From Candolleomyces eurysporus (lineage: Eukaryota > Basidiomycota > Agaricomycetes > Agaricales > Psathyrellaceae): a stretch of 64,000 bases of DNA. The DNA lies in contig JANBPK010000725.1 in the NCBI GenBank assembly GCA_027579435.1, positions 1 through 64,000 of the forward strand, written 5' to 3'. This document shows, piece by piece, positions 36,212 to 46,300 of the stretch. Each line of letters starts with the position of its first letter. Positions within the stretch are counted from its first letter, which is position 1. A model generated the notes under the pieces. That model did not search any database. It was not told where the DNA came from and saw only the letters and a program-made list of their open reading frames with translations. The translations under genes and the position numbers were made by a program.

Positions 36212-38083
36212 ATGGATGCTCAGCAGGCCACAACTCCGCCTCCAAGGTTGGAAGCACCCGAGGACAGCGTCAAGTGCTTTACGTGCGGCGAGACGCTCTA
36301 TTATCACCCATGTAAGAGCAGAGACTCTGGCAACTACGGCAAACTCGTTGCGACGGTAAGTTTTGGCATTCAAGCTTTGTTTAGAGAAGGGTACTTATTG
36401 TTGCAACAGTGCTCGGGCTTTGGGCCGTCTGGCATCAAGTGCAAGACCATCATCTGGAAGAACGGGGGAAGTACGCCTCCACCTGTGGCCACAGTCGGGT
36501 GCAGAACTCCCAACTGCAATCAAAAGCGACTCTCATCCGACTGCCGTCGCTCTATGTGCAAGAAGCATTGCCTCCAAGCTGGCGGCTGCGTGTTCAAGAA
36601 TCATGGTGGCATCGTAACCCCCGCCCTCGGCCCTCCACTTCCAAGTGCTCCTGCCCCTTCCAGCTCTCTTGCCCCTCCTACCCTTCCCGCAACCCAGTCT
36701 CTACCCCCTCCGCCCTCCACTGCCGCTTCTGATGTGCCTACTCAGATGGCTGATGTGTTCACCGCTGTCGTGCAAGGAGAGCAGGAACGTGCCGAGGAGG
36801 AACGCGCTCGTACCTCCATCCTCTTGGCCAACAGCACTCGTGTCAAACGTTCGGTCACTGCCATTGCCTGGTCTGAAGACGGAAGAATGCCAACTGTTCG
36901 TTCTTTTCAAGCTGGGTCCGGTCAATTCGAATGGCCGTATTTTGTTTTGGAGGACGCTGTTCTTGCAGCACTTGGGGTGTCGGTGGCAGCTGGTGAAGGA
37001 AGGAGGGTGACGCCAGTTTTGGAGATGTACGACAGTGACCTAGGAGTGTGGTATGGGGTCGACAAAGGTCATGTTTTAGAGGTGAAGGAGGGAGCCGCCA
37101 ACCGATTTCTTGTCAAGCTCGACTCGGTTACCAACCTCAAGAATTTTGAAGCGCTATCGAAAACACCGTCGCCTGCTCCACATCTCCGCAACAACCTTCC
37201 TGGAGAGCGGGCTTATGTTCAAAGCAAGGGTCAGGACCGAGGAAGCTCCGAGCCAGCATCGTTGAAGCGTCCCCGAGCTGCCATCTCACCATCTGGATCA
37301 CCCAACTCGCATCCTTACCGATTCGGTGGCCTGCAGCCTGCGCCTTCAAAGGTTGTCATCAAGTCTGAACACGACACTCTCAGGGTCAATAAGGAACCTC
37401 GCAATGGCGCCATGCCTCCAGTACCCCGGGCCTCATCATCGTCTCGGCCTGTTGCAGTCAAGTTGGAGCCTCGGCCCTCAGCATTCTCTCCCCCTGTTGC
37501 TGTCAAGCTCGAGTCACCATCGTCGTCATTGCCACCTCCCGCTGCCACAGTCAAGCNTGAGCGCTGCTCTCCAGTCATCGTCAAGCGAGAGCCACAGGAG
37601 GAACAACAGGACGACTACACGCTAAGCGAGAGCGACGATGGGGCTGGTACTTTGGACGACCCAATTGCCATTGAGTCGGACGATGAGGCTGGCGGCATCC
37701 TCATGGGGATAGATAACCTCCAGGCGCAGTGGCCAAGGGACTACTATGCATGCGACATCATCTCCTGTCTCACTGCTATTCACCAGGCATCAAAGAATGG
37801 GGAGAGAAATAAACGGAAGGATATTTTCGCGGCGTTCTTCCCTGGGTGCAAATATGTTCGACAAACCATCTTCGACCAGCGAAAGCGCTTCAATCTCCTT
37901 CCTTACGATCTTCGACAAGCTGCAGTCAAGGCAAAGCACACTCCCGCTGGTCTTTGGAGCGAGGTGATGAAGGATGCACCAGCCCTGAAAAGCAAACAGG
38001 GTCCTCGAATGCCGAAGGTTAGGATGGCAGCAAAGAAGGCTTGGGTCCCTACCTCCGATGTTATTGAGATTGACTCTGACTAG
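36212..38083 (+). CDS. Cysteine-rich accessory protein of the KDZ-like element
   Basis: Start ATG at 36212 (MDAQQATTPPPRLEAPEDSV). One 54-base intron (36356-36409) is a multiple of three, so the frame stays open with or without splicing; upstream in-frame sequence is leader. Near the N-terminus a zinc-binding cluster reads CFTCGETLYYHPC, then CSGFG...IKC, then GCRTPNC...SDCRRSMCKKHCLQ. The middle is long, Pro/Ser-rich and disordered, with several VKLE/VKRE motifs that resemble SUMO-attachment sites. An acidic stretch follows. The last 120 residues form a compact domain (WPRDYYACDIISCLTAIHQA ... RKRFNLLPYDLRQAAVKAKH). I recall similar C-terminal domains in Agaricomycetes proteins but not a function. 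The N at 37557 is probably a real T (VKLE). Confidence 0.7.
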   Translation: MDAQQATTPPPRLEAPEDSVKCFTCGETLYYHPCKSRDSGNYGKLVATVSFGIQALFREGYLLLQQCSGFGPSGIKCKTIIWKNGGSTPPPVATVGCRTPNCNQKRLSSDCRRSMCKKHCLQAGGCVFKNHGGIVTPALGPPLPSAPAPSSSLAPPTLPATQSLPPPPSTAASDVPTQMADVFTAVVQGEQERAEEERARTSILLANSTRVKRSVTAIAWSEDGRMPTVRSFQAGSGQFEWPYFVLEDAVLAALGVSVAAGEGRRVTPVLEMYDSDLGVWYGVDKGHVLEVKEGAANRFLVKLDSVTNLKNFEALSKTPSPAPHLRNNLPGERAYVQSKGQDRGSSEPASLKRPRAAISPSGSPNSHPYRFGGLQPAPSKVVIKSEHDTLRVNKEPRNGAMPPVPRASSSSRPVAVKLEPRPSAFSPPVAVKLESPSSSLPPPAATVKXERCSPVIVKREPQEEQQDDYTLSESDDGAGTLDDPIAIESDDEAGGILMGIDNLQAQWPRDYYACDIISCLTAIHQASKNGERNKRKDIFAAFFPGCKYVRQTIFDQRKRFNLLPYDLRQAAVKAKHTPAGLWSEVMKDAPALKSKQGPRMPKVRMAAKKAWVPTSDVIEIDSD

Positions 38084-38353
38084 CCATATGTTTCTATTGT
38101 TTTATTTCCCCCCCTCCCCCCTTTTCCCGTCGTCGATTTCTCCTTTTTATTTGTTTCCATCATTGCATTTCCACTGTTGCCCGACGTGGCCCTCTTCTGT
38201 TTATTTGGACTCCTGTCTTTTCCTGTAGTGGANCCCTCTCCTTGACGCACGTTGATACCTTTTCTTTTGTTCGATTTGTGGCTAGACACTTGTATTTGTA
38301 TTGTAGACGACATTCATTCTCTCTCTGCATTTGTATTCAATACTACATCACTT

Positions 38354-40517
38354 CTAGACTACGTTCCTTTGTACATAAGTGTTCTTTGGCTGAGTGCCAT
38401 TTGTATGTAGCTTATCCAATGTCATCGCATTCCGTCGCGCAATCATTTCATCGAGGAAGAAGTCATATCGCACAGCCGTCATCTCTCGACAGATTGAGTG
38501 GTAGCCACCCAACCAGACGTTTGTCTGCTCTGCGATAGATGAGTTAAAATACCATCCATTACTGTCTTCACCTAAAAGTTCAGGGTGACCAGCAGGGTTG
38601 CAATAGCGCTGGCAAAACTCGTCCGTCTTTGCATGCTTGCTCTTGAAATGGAAGACGTCGACAGTCAGGTTGATATCGTCAAAGAATTGATCACCTTGCA
38701 CACTCCGAGCTAGTGTGCAGTTGTTATCAAAGAATATGTGCCTTGGCTTTGTTCCTTGAATGCGGTAAACCCGTTTAATCAATGCCTTGAGCAGTCCTAT
38801 ATCAGAGAAGGATAGGGCGTCTGAACAGGACATTAAGCTTACCGCAACTGATTTCACGCCTTCAGCCCCGTAGAAGGTCTCTCGAGCCACAATCATTCCN
38901 CATGGCGCAACCATGACCTGCTCATTATGGGTTCTCCGGCGACCAAACTCTGCTCTGATCTTTGGAGCCATTGGTTTGGAGCCATCTNGATGGAGGGGGG
39001 ATGTCAGGAGGGGCATCCAATACAATCCGTCCACCGGCGTCGACAATTGCCTCTGAGAATTCGTTATTGTCAGCCATAGATGATGACTGAACTGTGTCCG
39101 AGTCTTCGGGGTGGGTGACCCATGCACGCTGGAGCTGCTGTTGCAGTTGAAATCGAGCAGTACCACGCTCATTATAGGTATTCTCAACAGCTTGATGGAG
39201 TGGATTGAGGCAGGTTTTCCTTCCTGAGGCCCGCTCGGCGCTGCACTTCTTGACACAGCATTGATTGCCAAGCTGTGTGTGATGATGCTGGCAGTACCGG
39301 TGCTTTGTATTTGCCAATGGATTCTGGCAATTGTGTACGTTGCAGCATGGTCGGCCAATTGTGATGCCATCGACTACAACCACTTGAAAGCGCTCGCCTA
39401 ATTTGAGGTAAGTTATGATAGCAGCCAGAAATAGAGAGCCTGAGACATACCGTTCCACACCCGAGAACAAACATTACATGAATGGTAGACCTCTGGATGG
39501 TAAAAACGCCTTCGATGATTCAACGATTGCACTGCCGCATGAAATCTGTCAGCCTCTGAGCCTGTATGAGGCACCCTAAGCACAGTTTGCTGCCGGAAAC
39601 AGTCCTCGAGCAAGGCCAAGATGGTAAAACCATTATAGACATGCTCCGGAGTAACCTCAGGCTTGAACTTCCAGTCTGTGACTTGAGGACTATGGCTATT
39701 GGAAGAGACTGCCGTGTTGTAAAATCGGGCACAGTTTGTTGCGGAAACCCAGGCGACAACCATCAAGGTGATCCATGAATTGATGAGCTTCACTTCAGCG
39801 AAATGGTGTTCTCCAACTTGGAGAATCTCGGGCACACCCTGATAGTATGTTCGCTGCCCTCCGCGGACAGTAAAGTTGTGGTGATAATTGATGTTGCATT
39901 CTGAAACGACACGTCACTCATTGCTCGTAAATAAGGTCCAAGACTATACTCACTTTGACAATATAAGTGCACAGACCAAGCAGGATGGGTACCGTCCTCT
40001 AGTGTAAAAAGCAGGACTTTGCGCTGCTCTGCCTTGGAAAGCGCCAAGCCCTTTGCTGTCCGTGGGCACCCAAGATTCTGGCACATCTTGTGCGGGGGAT
40101 ATATGGTCCGGTAGGCTTTATGACGGTATTCAATAACTGTTCTGGACTGTAAATATGGTGCTTACTGATGCCAACATCGTTCCCATAGTCCACAAATGTT
40201 GAGATTTGGTGCCGAAGGCTCATTACGGATGGCATGTCGTTCCAAACAACAACACAAACACAGCCCCATAGGCTTTCAACAAGGGAATGAGGAATAGAGC
40301 ATGCAGATGACAGAAAAAGTTGAACTGAGGGTGGCAAAACCAAGGGAACCTCTTCTATCGCTTGGTTGGCAGGTTGCGTGAGCTTGATATCGTCCTTGAG
40401 GCGTGATGCAAAAACCATGAATCGGAGGATTTGCTCAAAGCGGATTGAGGAGCGCTCTTGAGAATCCAAGGCATTAAGCCAGCCATGCAGAGCAGGAACA
40501 AGGTCCATAGTATTCAA
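38354..40517 (-). CDS. KDZ-transposase-related protein with CxC5 and CxC6 clusters
   Basis: Exons: 40517-40166, 40115-39954, 39900-39451 and 39397-38354. The N-terminal helical part (ERSSIRFEQILRFMVFASRL) leads to the CxC5-like cluster (CQNLGCPRTAKGL ... HLYCQKCNINYHHNFTVRGG). Next is the CxC6-like cluster PCCNVHNC ... CCVKKC, ending in NPLHQAVENTYNERGTARFQ. Further on are NEQVMVAPCGMIVARETFYG, HIFFDNNC and WYFNSSIAEQTNVWLGGYHS. I suggest D in VVVVDGITIG, D in FFDNNC and E in IAEQTN as the acidic triad of an RNase-H-like transposase; this is inference. The N at 38988 shifts the frame, and dropping it restores it; the N at 38900 is a real base (Cys codon). Confidence 0.8.
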
Positions 40518-40621
40518 GGATGAGAAGGATGAGCAAGGTACAAGAGCAAAAGGCTACGCTATGTGTGTTGACGTCCTGGGCCTAGAAGGCCGGACGCCCG
40601 GACCGCCGGACACCCAGCACT

Positions 40622-40660
40622 GCCGGACGCCCGGAGATTCCAATTCAAGGGTGTTCTCTG
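40622..40660 (-). repeat. Right terminal inverted repeat of the KDZ-like element
   Basis: The inverted partner of 35825-35863, followed at once by AACTAG (40661-40666). Confidence 0.8.
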
Positions 40661-40666
40661 AACTAG

Positions 40667-40979
40667 GTTCATTAGTTTTGCAAGCCAGTCGGTCAACTTC
40701 GTTGCGCGACGCACGGCATGCAGATGGGGGCGCTTGCTTGATCTCCTCTAGCTAGGCTGTGGCTATACACCCGCGCATGTGGCTGTGCTTGGATCTCTGG
40801 GTTCGCCTGGACAAAAGGGGGCAAGCCCCCCAACCAGAGCTCCTCAGTAATCTCTCCCTATCTGCCCGAACGAACACCGTATTCAACGTGAATGTGCAGG
40901 TGCGGTCCGCTCAACTTCGAGCGAAAAAGCTCGTTCGCCGAGCCCTCCTAATCCTGCGGACCGGCCACTGGGACCTCTA
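40667..40979. other. Left margin of unit C, no gene
   Basis: 313 bases. The right part carries the shared unit-start motif (ctctccctatctgcccgaac, from about 40851), also seen before units B, D, E and F. Nothing else is recognised. Confidence 0.4.
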
Positions 40980-41575
40980 GCAACCACAATTCCTGCATCG
41001 GACGACGACGGACAGAGAGGACGTGAAAGCGCAGAGCTGAAGAACACTTGCGATTATGCTGTAAAGCGGGTACGTCCGCTTGCTCTTGGTATCTGCCGCC
41101 TGGACAGAAGGCCTTTGGAGTGGATCATTAGGCCGTGTGAGGGATGCTGGTGCCCATGAGCACGGTCGTCCCTCGCCCATCACCCTGAATAGCCCGATCC
41201 AGGCTATGACGAATTGTTTACTGATATTAGTATCTCTTCACCCTTGTAGTAGTTCCTATCATGGCCAGAGCGGCCTGCATACCGACGCCAGATTGGCTTT
41301 GGGATGGCTGAGCGTTTTCGTCAACGCTGGTCCGACATTTTATGGATATAAAACCGATTTTGAAAAATCGAAAGCCATGGTAATGCTTGGTCTCATCGTG
41401 TGAGTGCTCATTCTCGCTCTACTCCACTCTACCCCTGCCTCTATCACCCGGCGAAGGCTCATTGTGAAATAGCCTAGGTACATTCTCCTAACGGCCATCT
41501 AGACACTCTATGCCTACCTCATCGAAGACGATACCATATTCGTTGGGAAGCGCAAAACGTTCTCGTAATCTCTAT
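40980..41575 (+). pseudogene. SPC25 fragment, unit C
   Basis: The start codon is lost. Exon 1 (ESAELKNTCDYAVKR) ends at gtacgtcc near 41069. Exon 2 contains LHTDARLALGWLSVFVNAGP and YGYKTDFEKSKAMVMLGLIV and ends at gtgagtgc (41400). The final exon gives YAYLIEDDTIFVGKRKT and then enters p24 sequence. A full Spc2 protein would have about 190 residues with two transmembrane helices; this copy lacks the second helix and has frame breaks. Confidence 0.7.
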
Positions 41576-42204
41576 CCTCGCCCTCTCGCTGTTAGGTTTT
41601 CTCCCACTGTGCTCGCTACCGGAAACCTCAACTATTAAATTCTCCATGCCAGCGTCTCACTATCCTAATGGATATCGAAATTGTGGATTCGTATTTGAGC
41701 AAGAAGGGGATTCAAGACGGCTATTCCGACTCATGTGGAGGGTGAGGTTGGAACTATGTTGAAGCAGGTACGTGTCCTCTGGCCTCCTATCTGTGGGTAC
41801 ACTGTCGCTAATGGTTCTCGTTTGGGTTTGCTTGCTTGCAGACGCGAGCTCGAGCTCGTACCGAGTCTCGAAGCTTTCTCGTGTTGTGGACTTGGGCGTC
41901 GATACTGGGGCCGACGCTGTGTGTTACCCAAAAATCCTCATTTCCGTCGGGGTGGGTCACGTCTCTTTGTTCCTCCCAACCTATGCTTATGGCAACTAAG
42001 AATCCCTTTCCTGCCTAGAAACCGAAACACGAAAATCGAAGGCTAGCTCAAGGGGATTCTTGACGAAACAAACTACCTCAAGACTCGGGAAGAGCGATTT
42101 ACTAAAGCCAACAGTGCGTCCTTCCTACTTGATCCACGTCCCATTTAACTCAACTGCCTTGCATTCAGTCTCTACGAACGATCGTGTCCAAGAAGGTTTT
42201 GCTC
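41576..42204 (+). pseudogene. p24/Erv25 remnant, unit C
   Basis: The signal-peptide part is partly readable (LSLLGFLPLCSLPETSTIKF). A large part of the GOLD domain is deleted (41665-41755). The third exon is present, with ANQ changed to an in-frame stop (ggcaactaag). The fourth exon breaks off at about 42204, where sequence of NLR exon 6 begins. Not functional. Confidence 0.8.
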
Positions 42205-42413
42205 GTTACGTTTGGCATGCGTGGGCGAGGGCCACGCACAGGGAAANTTTTTTAGGCTCATTCGTATGTTCCATTCGTCACAGACATCTGGATCAGCTGT
42301 TTGACAAACCATAATGATAGATTACACGACAAGCGTCTTCTTAAAGGCTCGACACCCGCCCTGGTTAGACTCAAATCCGCATTCGACATTATCGTCCGTT
42401 TGCGTTGTCTACC
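42205..42413 (+). pseudogene. NLR-C: 209-base leftover of the NACHT-ankyrin gene
   Basis: This short piece matches the end of NLR exon 6, the following intron and the start of exon 7 (compare 19715-19920). An internal deletion of unit C has joined p24 exon 4 to NLR exon 6, removing the spacer, promoter and NACHT exons. At about 42413 the match stops abruptly at sequence from the opposite-strand unit D. An N at 42247 precedes a T run. Confidence 0.85.
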
Positions 42414-43360
42414 ATTGGCTTCGACCCTAGTAGTACCGAACTCCATCGAGAAGTGTCCCGTCGCAGAAACCCTCATCGACTTCACTCAAATACGCCTAAT
42501 GCAAGAAACATCTACCTGGTGTTGATCATCTTTTCGCGATACGACTCTCATATTTCCGCAGACCCAGCCGTTTGTACAGCCAAAGCGGGTCGACACTCTG
42601 CTCTGAGAAAAAATCTCTCGGCACCAGGGTTAATGGCTATTGACCGTCTGGGTGTTCAACGAGCACATCTGAGTCATCGAACCTCAATCCACGGACTGCG
42701 AAAAGATTTGTGAATGGGGATTCGAACCCAACTTTGGGTCTTCCTTCCAAACAACCCTGTTCTACATAGCTTTGACTCTCGGCCACTTCTGCAGCGCCAC
42801 TTCCACCGCCATTATCATGATCGATGGAGCCTCTGACGCACTGCGTATTTGGTGGCGGCGTACTGCTGTGCAGGCCTCGTTCGCAATCGTCCCTTTCACC
42901 CCATTCCTAACAAAGAGTCGCGGCCATCAACCGAGCTATCGCTGAACTCAAGTTGGTATGTAGGTAACGCACCCGCCCATTCCAGCTGCATATCCTCGGA
43001 CAGAAGCAACCGCTGGGTCAACGAGAGGTGGCGCTTTAAATGGCATGTCAATGTCTAAATGGAGTAGTGCATTAAGACCTTGCACGGTTCGGTAGTCGCA
43101 GAAGTTGTCTTAGGCCCGAGGCTCTGTCATGTACAATCTTTACTAGACACGAAACAAATACATTGAAGCTGGATTTCAGGAACCGAGAAAACAGGGACGC
43201 ATATTGTACAGGCAGAAGAGACGCATACAGGGTATCGGAAGAGGCGTAGCACTAACACAGAAGAATATGCAAAGACATACATAAATAACGGCAGAAGACG
43301 GCGAGTTACAGAAAAAGCAGGACAGAAAATCAATCAAAAGGACTAGAGTTCAGGCGTACA
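42414..43360. other. Flank of unit D with decayed membrane-protein-like exons
   Basis: The reverse complement matches 33640-34600 of unit B. On the plus strand 42740-42900 reads TTLFYIALTLGHFCSATSTA then IIMIDGASDALRIWWRRTAV, the best preserved remnant of the unidentified convergent gene. Frames before and after it are broken. Confidence 0.45.
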
Positions 43361-46300
43361 TTATCCATATACTCGAAAAGCAAGCACATCGATCCGCAGG
43401 ACAAAGTAAATAAGAGAAAAAGATAGAATTGAAACAAGAGCGAAAAACGTGGAAATCCAATAGCAAGAGAGGAATGGGGGGGGCGAAAAAGGCAGATTGG
43501 GCTGCACAATCGGAGGTGGATGGTGGGACTGCTGCCTGTTCCAACGGCGCCGACTCCAGCAATCGAACGATGTCTATATGTCCATGCCACTCTGCCAGTG
43601 AGAGGGCCGTGTCGCCGTTGAAGTTGCAGTCACTGTGGACGTTGGTGACTTTCGGAGAAGCAAGCAGGATTTGGACAGCGGTGTGGTGTCCACCGCTGGC
43701 GGCAAGCATCAACGCCGTGTTGCCTTGTTTGTCTCGGTGGTCGATTGAAATGGTTGGGTCGGATAGGAAGAGTTGAATGAGTGAGTCGTGACCGAAATAT
43801 GACGCCCATTGAAGTGCGGTTCTGCCAAACCTGCACTCCTGCGCGTTGAGATATTCGCGGTAGTTGATGAAGGGGAGGATGTTGTGTACGGCGTTTTCGT
43901 CTCCACTCCGGGAAGCACAGAGAAGGAGATTGCATCCACATGCTGCGAAGACATTGGGGTCTATTTCGTGGCCTCGGGGATGGGAGAGAAGTTGCTGAAC
44001 CATCTCGAATCTCATTCGATGTGCTGCCGCAACGAGGGCATTGTGTCCATGATTAGGGCAGCGGGCATCGACGGTAGTCTCCTGTCGAGTAAGGAGCGTG
44101 TCCGCAATTGACCATTTGCCAAGAGAAGACGCCCAGATAAGCGCTGTGCAGCCGCAACTTCCGGGCGCGTTCACGTCAAGGTCGCCTCGGGATAAAAGTA
44201 GATCCAGGATTTCTGATGGCCCAAACCTGGTGAAGTACACAAAGAACGAGTCACTCAATCCCTCTTCAGGTTTGGCGGTCCAGCTCCGAGTCAGGGCCCC
44301 ATTCCATTCGTGAGGCTCCCCATTCCGCACATGGGGTCCCTGATAGAGGGGATCATGGGCGAGATAGGTTGCGTATGGCCGGCTTCTATCCGCCTTCCTA
44401 TCCAGGCAACTGCATGAGCGCATTTGACCGCCGCGGAATCTATGTGGGTGGTATTCTTCTTCAGGGTCAAGTGGATGGGGTCTTTGACTTGCCCAGAGGC
44501 GCCACTTGATCCACTCAGGTATTTGCACCGTACGCTGCATTCGAGAGCTGACATCGATCTTGGGGTGTTCAAGGAGCAGCTTGACAGCGTCTATATGGCG
44601 ACCCCGGACTGCGATAGACAGCGGAGGTGGTTTTCCTGCATTCACGTCCAACTTCGGCTGAGAAAGAAGGAGTTTGATGGTGTCGAGAGTGGTGGAATAA
44701 TGATGCTGGACCATACAAGCTCCTCCGAGTGCAGTGTATCCATCAGTTTCCCGATTGAGGTCGATGTCAGGATGTTCAAGCAGTAGCCCAACCACCAAAT
44801 GATGCGAGCAAATGGATGCCTGAACCAAGGGAGGCGGATTGCCAAAATTAGGGTCGATTGAGGGAAGGGATAGGAGGAAAGCGGCAATCTTCGTGTACCC
44901 CCTGAATGCCGTCGCCGAAAGTACTGAGTGCCCACTGGGGTTGAGGAGGTTGACATTGATCATTCTGCCTCTCGACAGTATTGTTTGAATTCCATTGAGC
45001 CTTTCCTCCTCCTCCTCCTCCTTCTCCATATCTGTGGGGAAAGGTACCCTGTAGGTGCCACTGGCATGGGCAGCAGAGATAAGTGCCTTGCTACCAAATG
45101 GCTCTTCGAGGACGGCAGGATGAGAAAGAAAACTGCCCATAACGCGGCTATTTGGTGGAGCTGATGCCAGTGAACGTCCCAGAGCCAACATGAATGGTGT
45201 TTGACCATCCATGTTCAGTGCATTCACATTGATTTTAGGGTCGAATGCTAGAAGCAATGGAACGGCAGCTGGCTGCCGGTAGGCAGCAGCATGTAAGGGT
45301 GTTGGGAGTTTATGAGGATCCATTCTGTTGGGCATAAAGAAAAGCTGATCGGACCCGCAGTTGCAACCCGCATCACTGATAGTGAGCCCAGTGTTGATAT
45401 CAATGTCGGAACGTTGGAGGAGTAATCGGATAATATCCGAATTCGACCAGGCACTGGAGCATGCAAACCACAGTGCAGTTGGACGGCATTTGTAGCGTCC
45501 AGCCCGAAGGTTGATATCAAGCTCATCACCACCGCTAGTCAGCAATAGCTTGACAATGCCTGTGCGACCTTGGTGGCATGCATGCATCAACGGTGTTGGG
45601 CAACCCGCATTCATGTTGACATCGGGCCTGGACAGGAGAAGCTCCACGATCTGTTCATGACCAAAATGTGCTGCCATAGACAAGGCACTCCAGCCTTTGG
45701 CATCTACTGCGTTGACATCAAGGTCATCTCTTGCTAATAGCTTCCGTACCAATGCCTCATGCCCTTTCGAGCATGCTTGCATCAATGCCAGAGGTTCACC
45801 TCGACAAATATCCACATCTGGTCTTGACAACAGAAAGTCGACAATCTCCCAGTGCTCCGCCACTATGGCACAGGTAAGAGGTACTCGCCCCATTGAGTCA
45901 AGTACGTTGATATCAATGTCTGTACGATGGAGCAACTGCCTGGCGATTTTTAATCGGCTGTTGGCGGTTGATGACGATCTGTAGATATAGTCGCTCTGAT
46001 TTCTTTCGATGGCCCAAAGTAATGGAGGAATGGAACCTTTATTGACGAGGATATCCTGTTGAGCAAGGAAAAGGTCCACAATGTTTGGTTGGGCCTTTGT
46101 CACGGCAGCAGAAAGAGCCGTGCACCCTGTTGAGTCCTCCGCATTGATGTTGACATGCTCCAACAGCATCTTGACAGTTGATGTGTATCCTGCCTTTGCT
46201 GCTTCGACCAGAACTACCGCCTTTGGGTGTATTTTTGTCTTCAAGATGAGCTCAGATGCCATATCTTGAAGACCAAGGCTTGAAGCGATCTGGAGGCAGA

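Larger units (their letters stand above)
35825..40660. mobile_element. 4.8-kb KDZ-like DNA transposon with two convergent genes
   Basis: The left end starts CAGAATACCCATGAGTTGGA and the right end, reverse-complemented, CAGAGAACACCCTTGAATTG; both continue into CCGGSCGTCCGGCA. The hexamer AACTAG flanks the element at 35819-35824 and 40661-40666, the likely target duplication. Extra copies of GGGCGTCCGGC lie just inside both ends (35874-35915 and 40588-40636). Two genes point at each other inside: a zinc-binding protein (36212-38083) and a CxC5/CxC6-type KDZ-related protein (38354-40517). KDZ transposons are expanded in basidiomycetes. It sits between duplicated units B and C and is present once here. 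Confidence 0.82.

Noticed and set aside
38829..38880. A 46-base intron (gtaagc...tatag) inside the last exon of the KDZ-related gene
   Set aside because: Splicing it would shift the frame, while reading through keeps it; possible only with other compensating changes.
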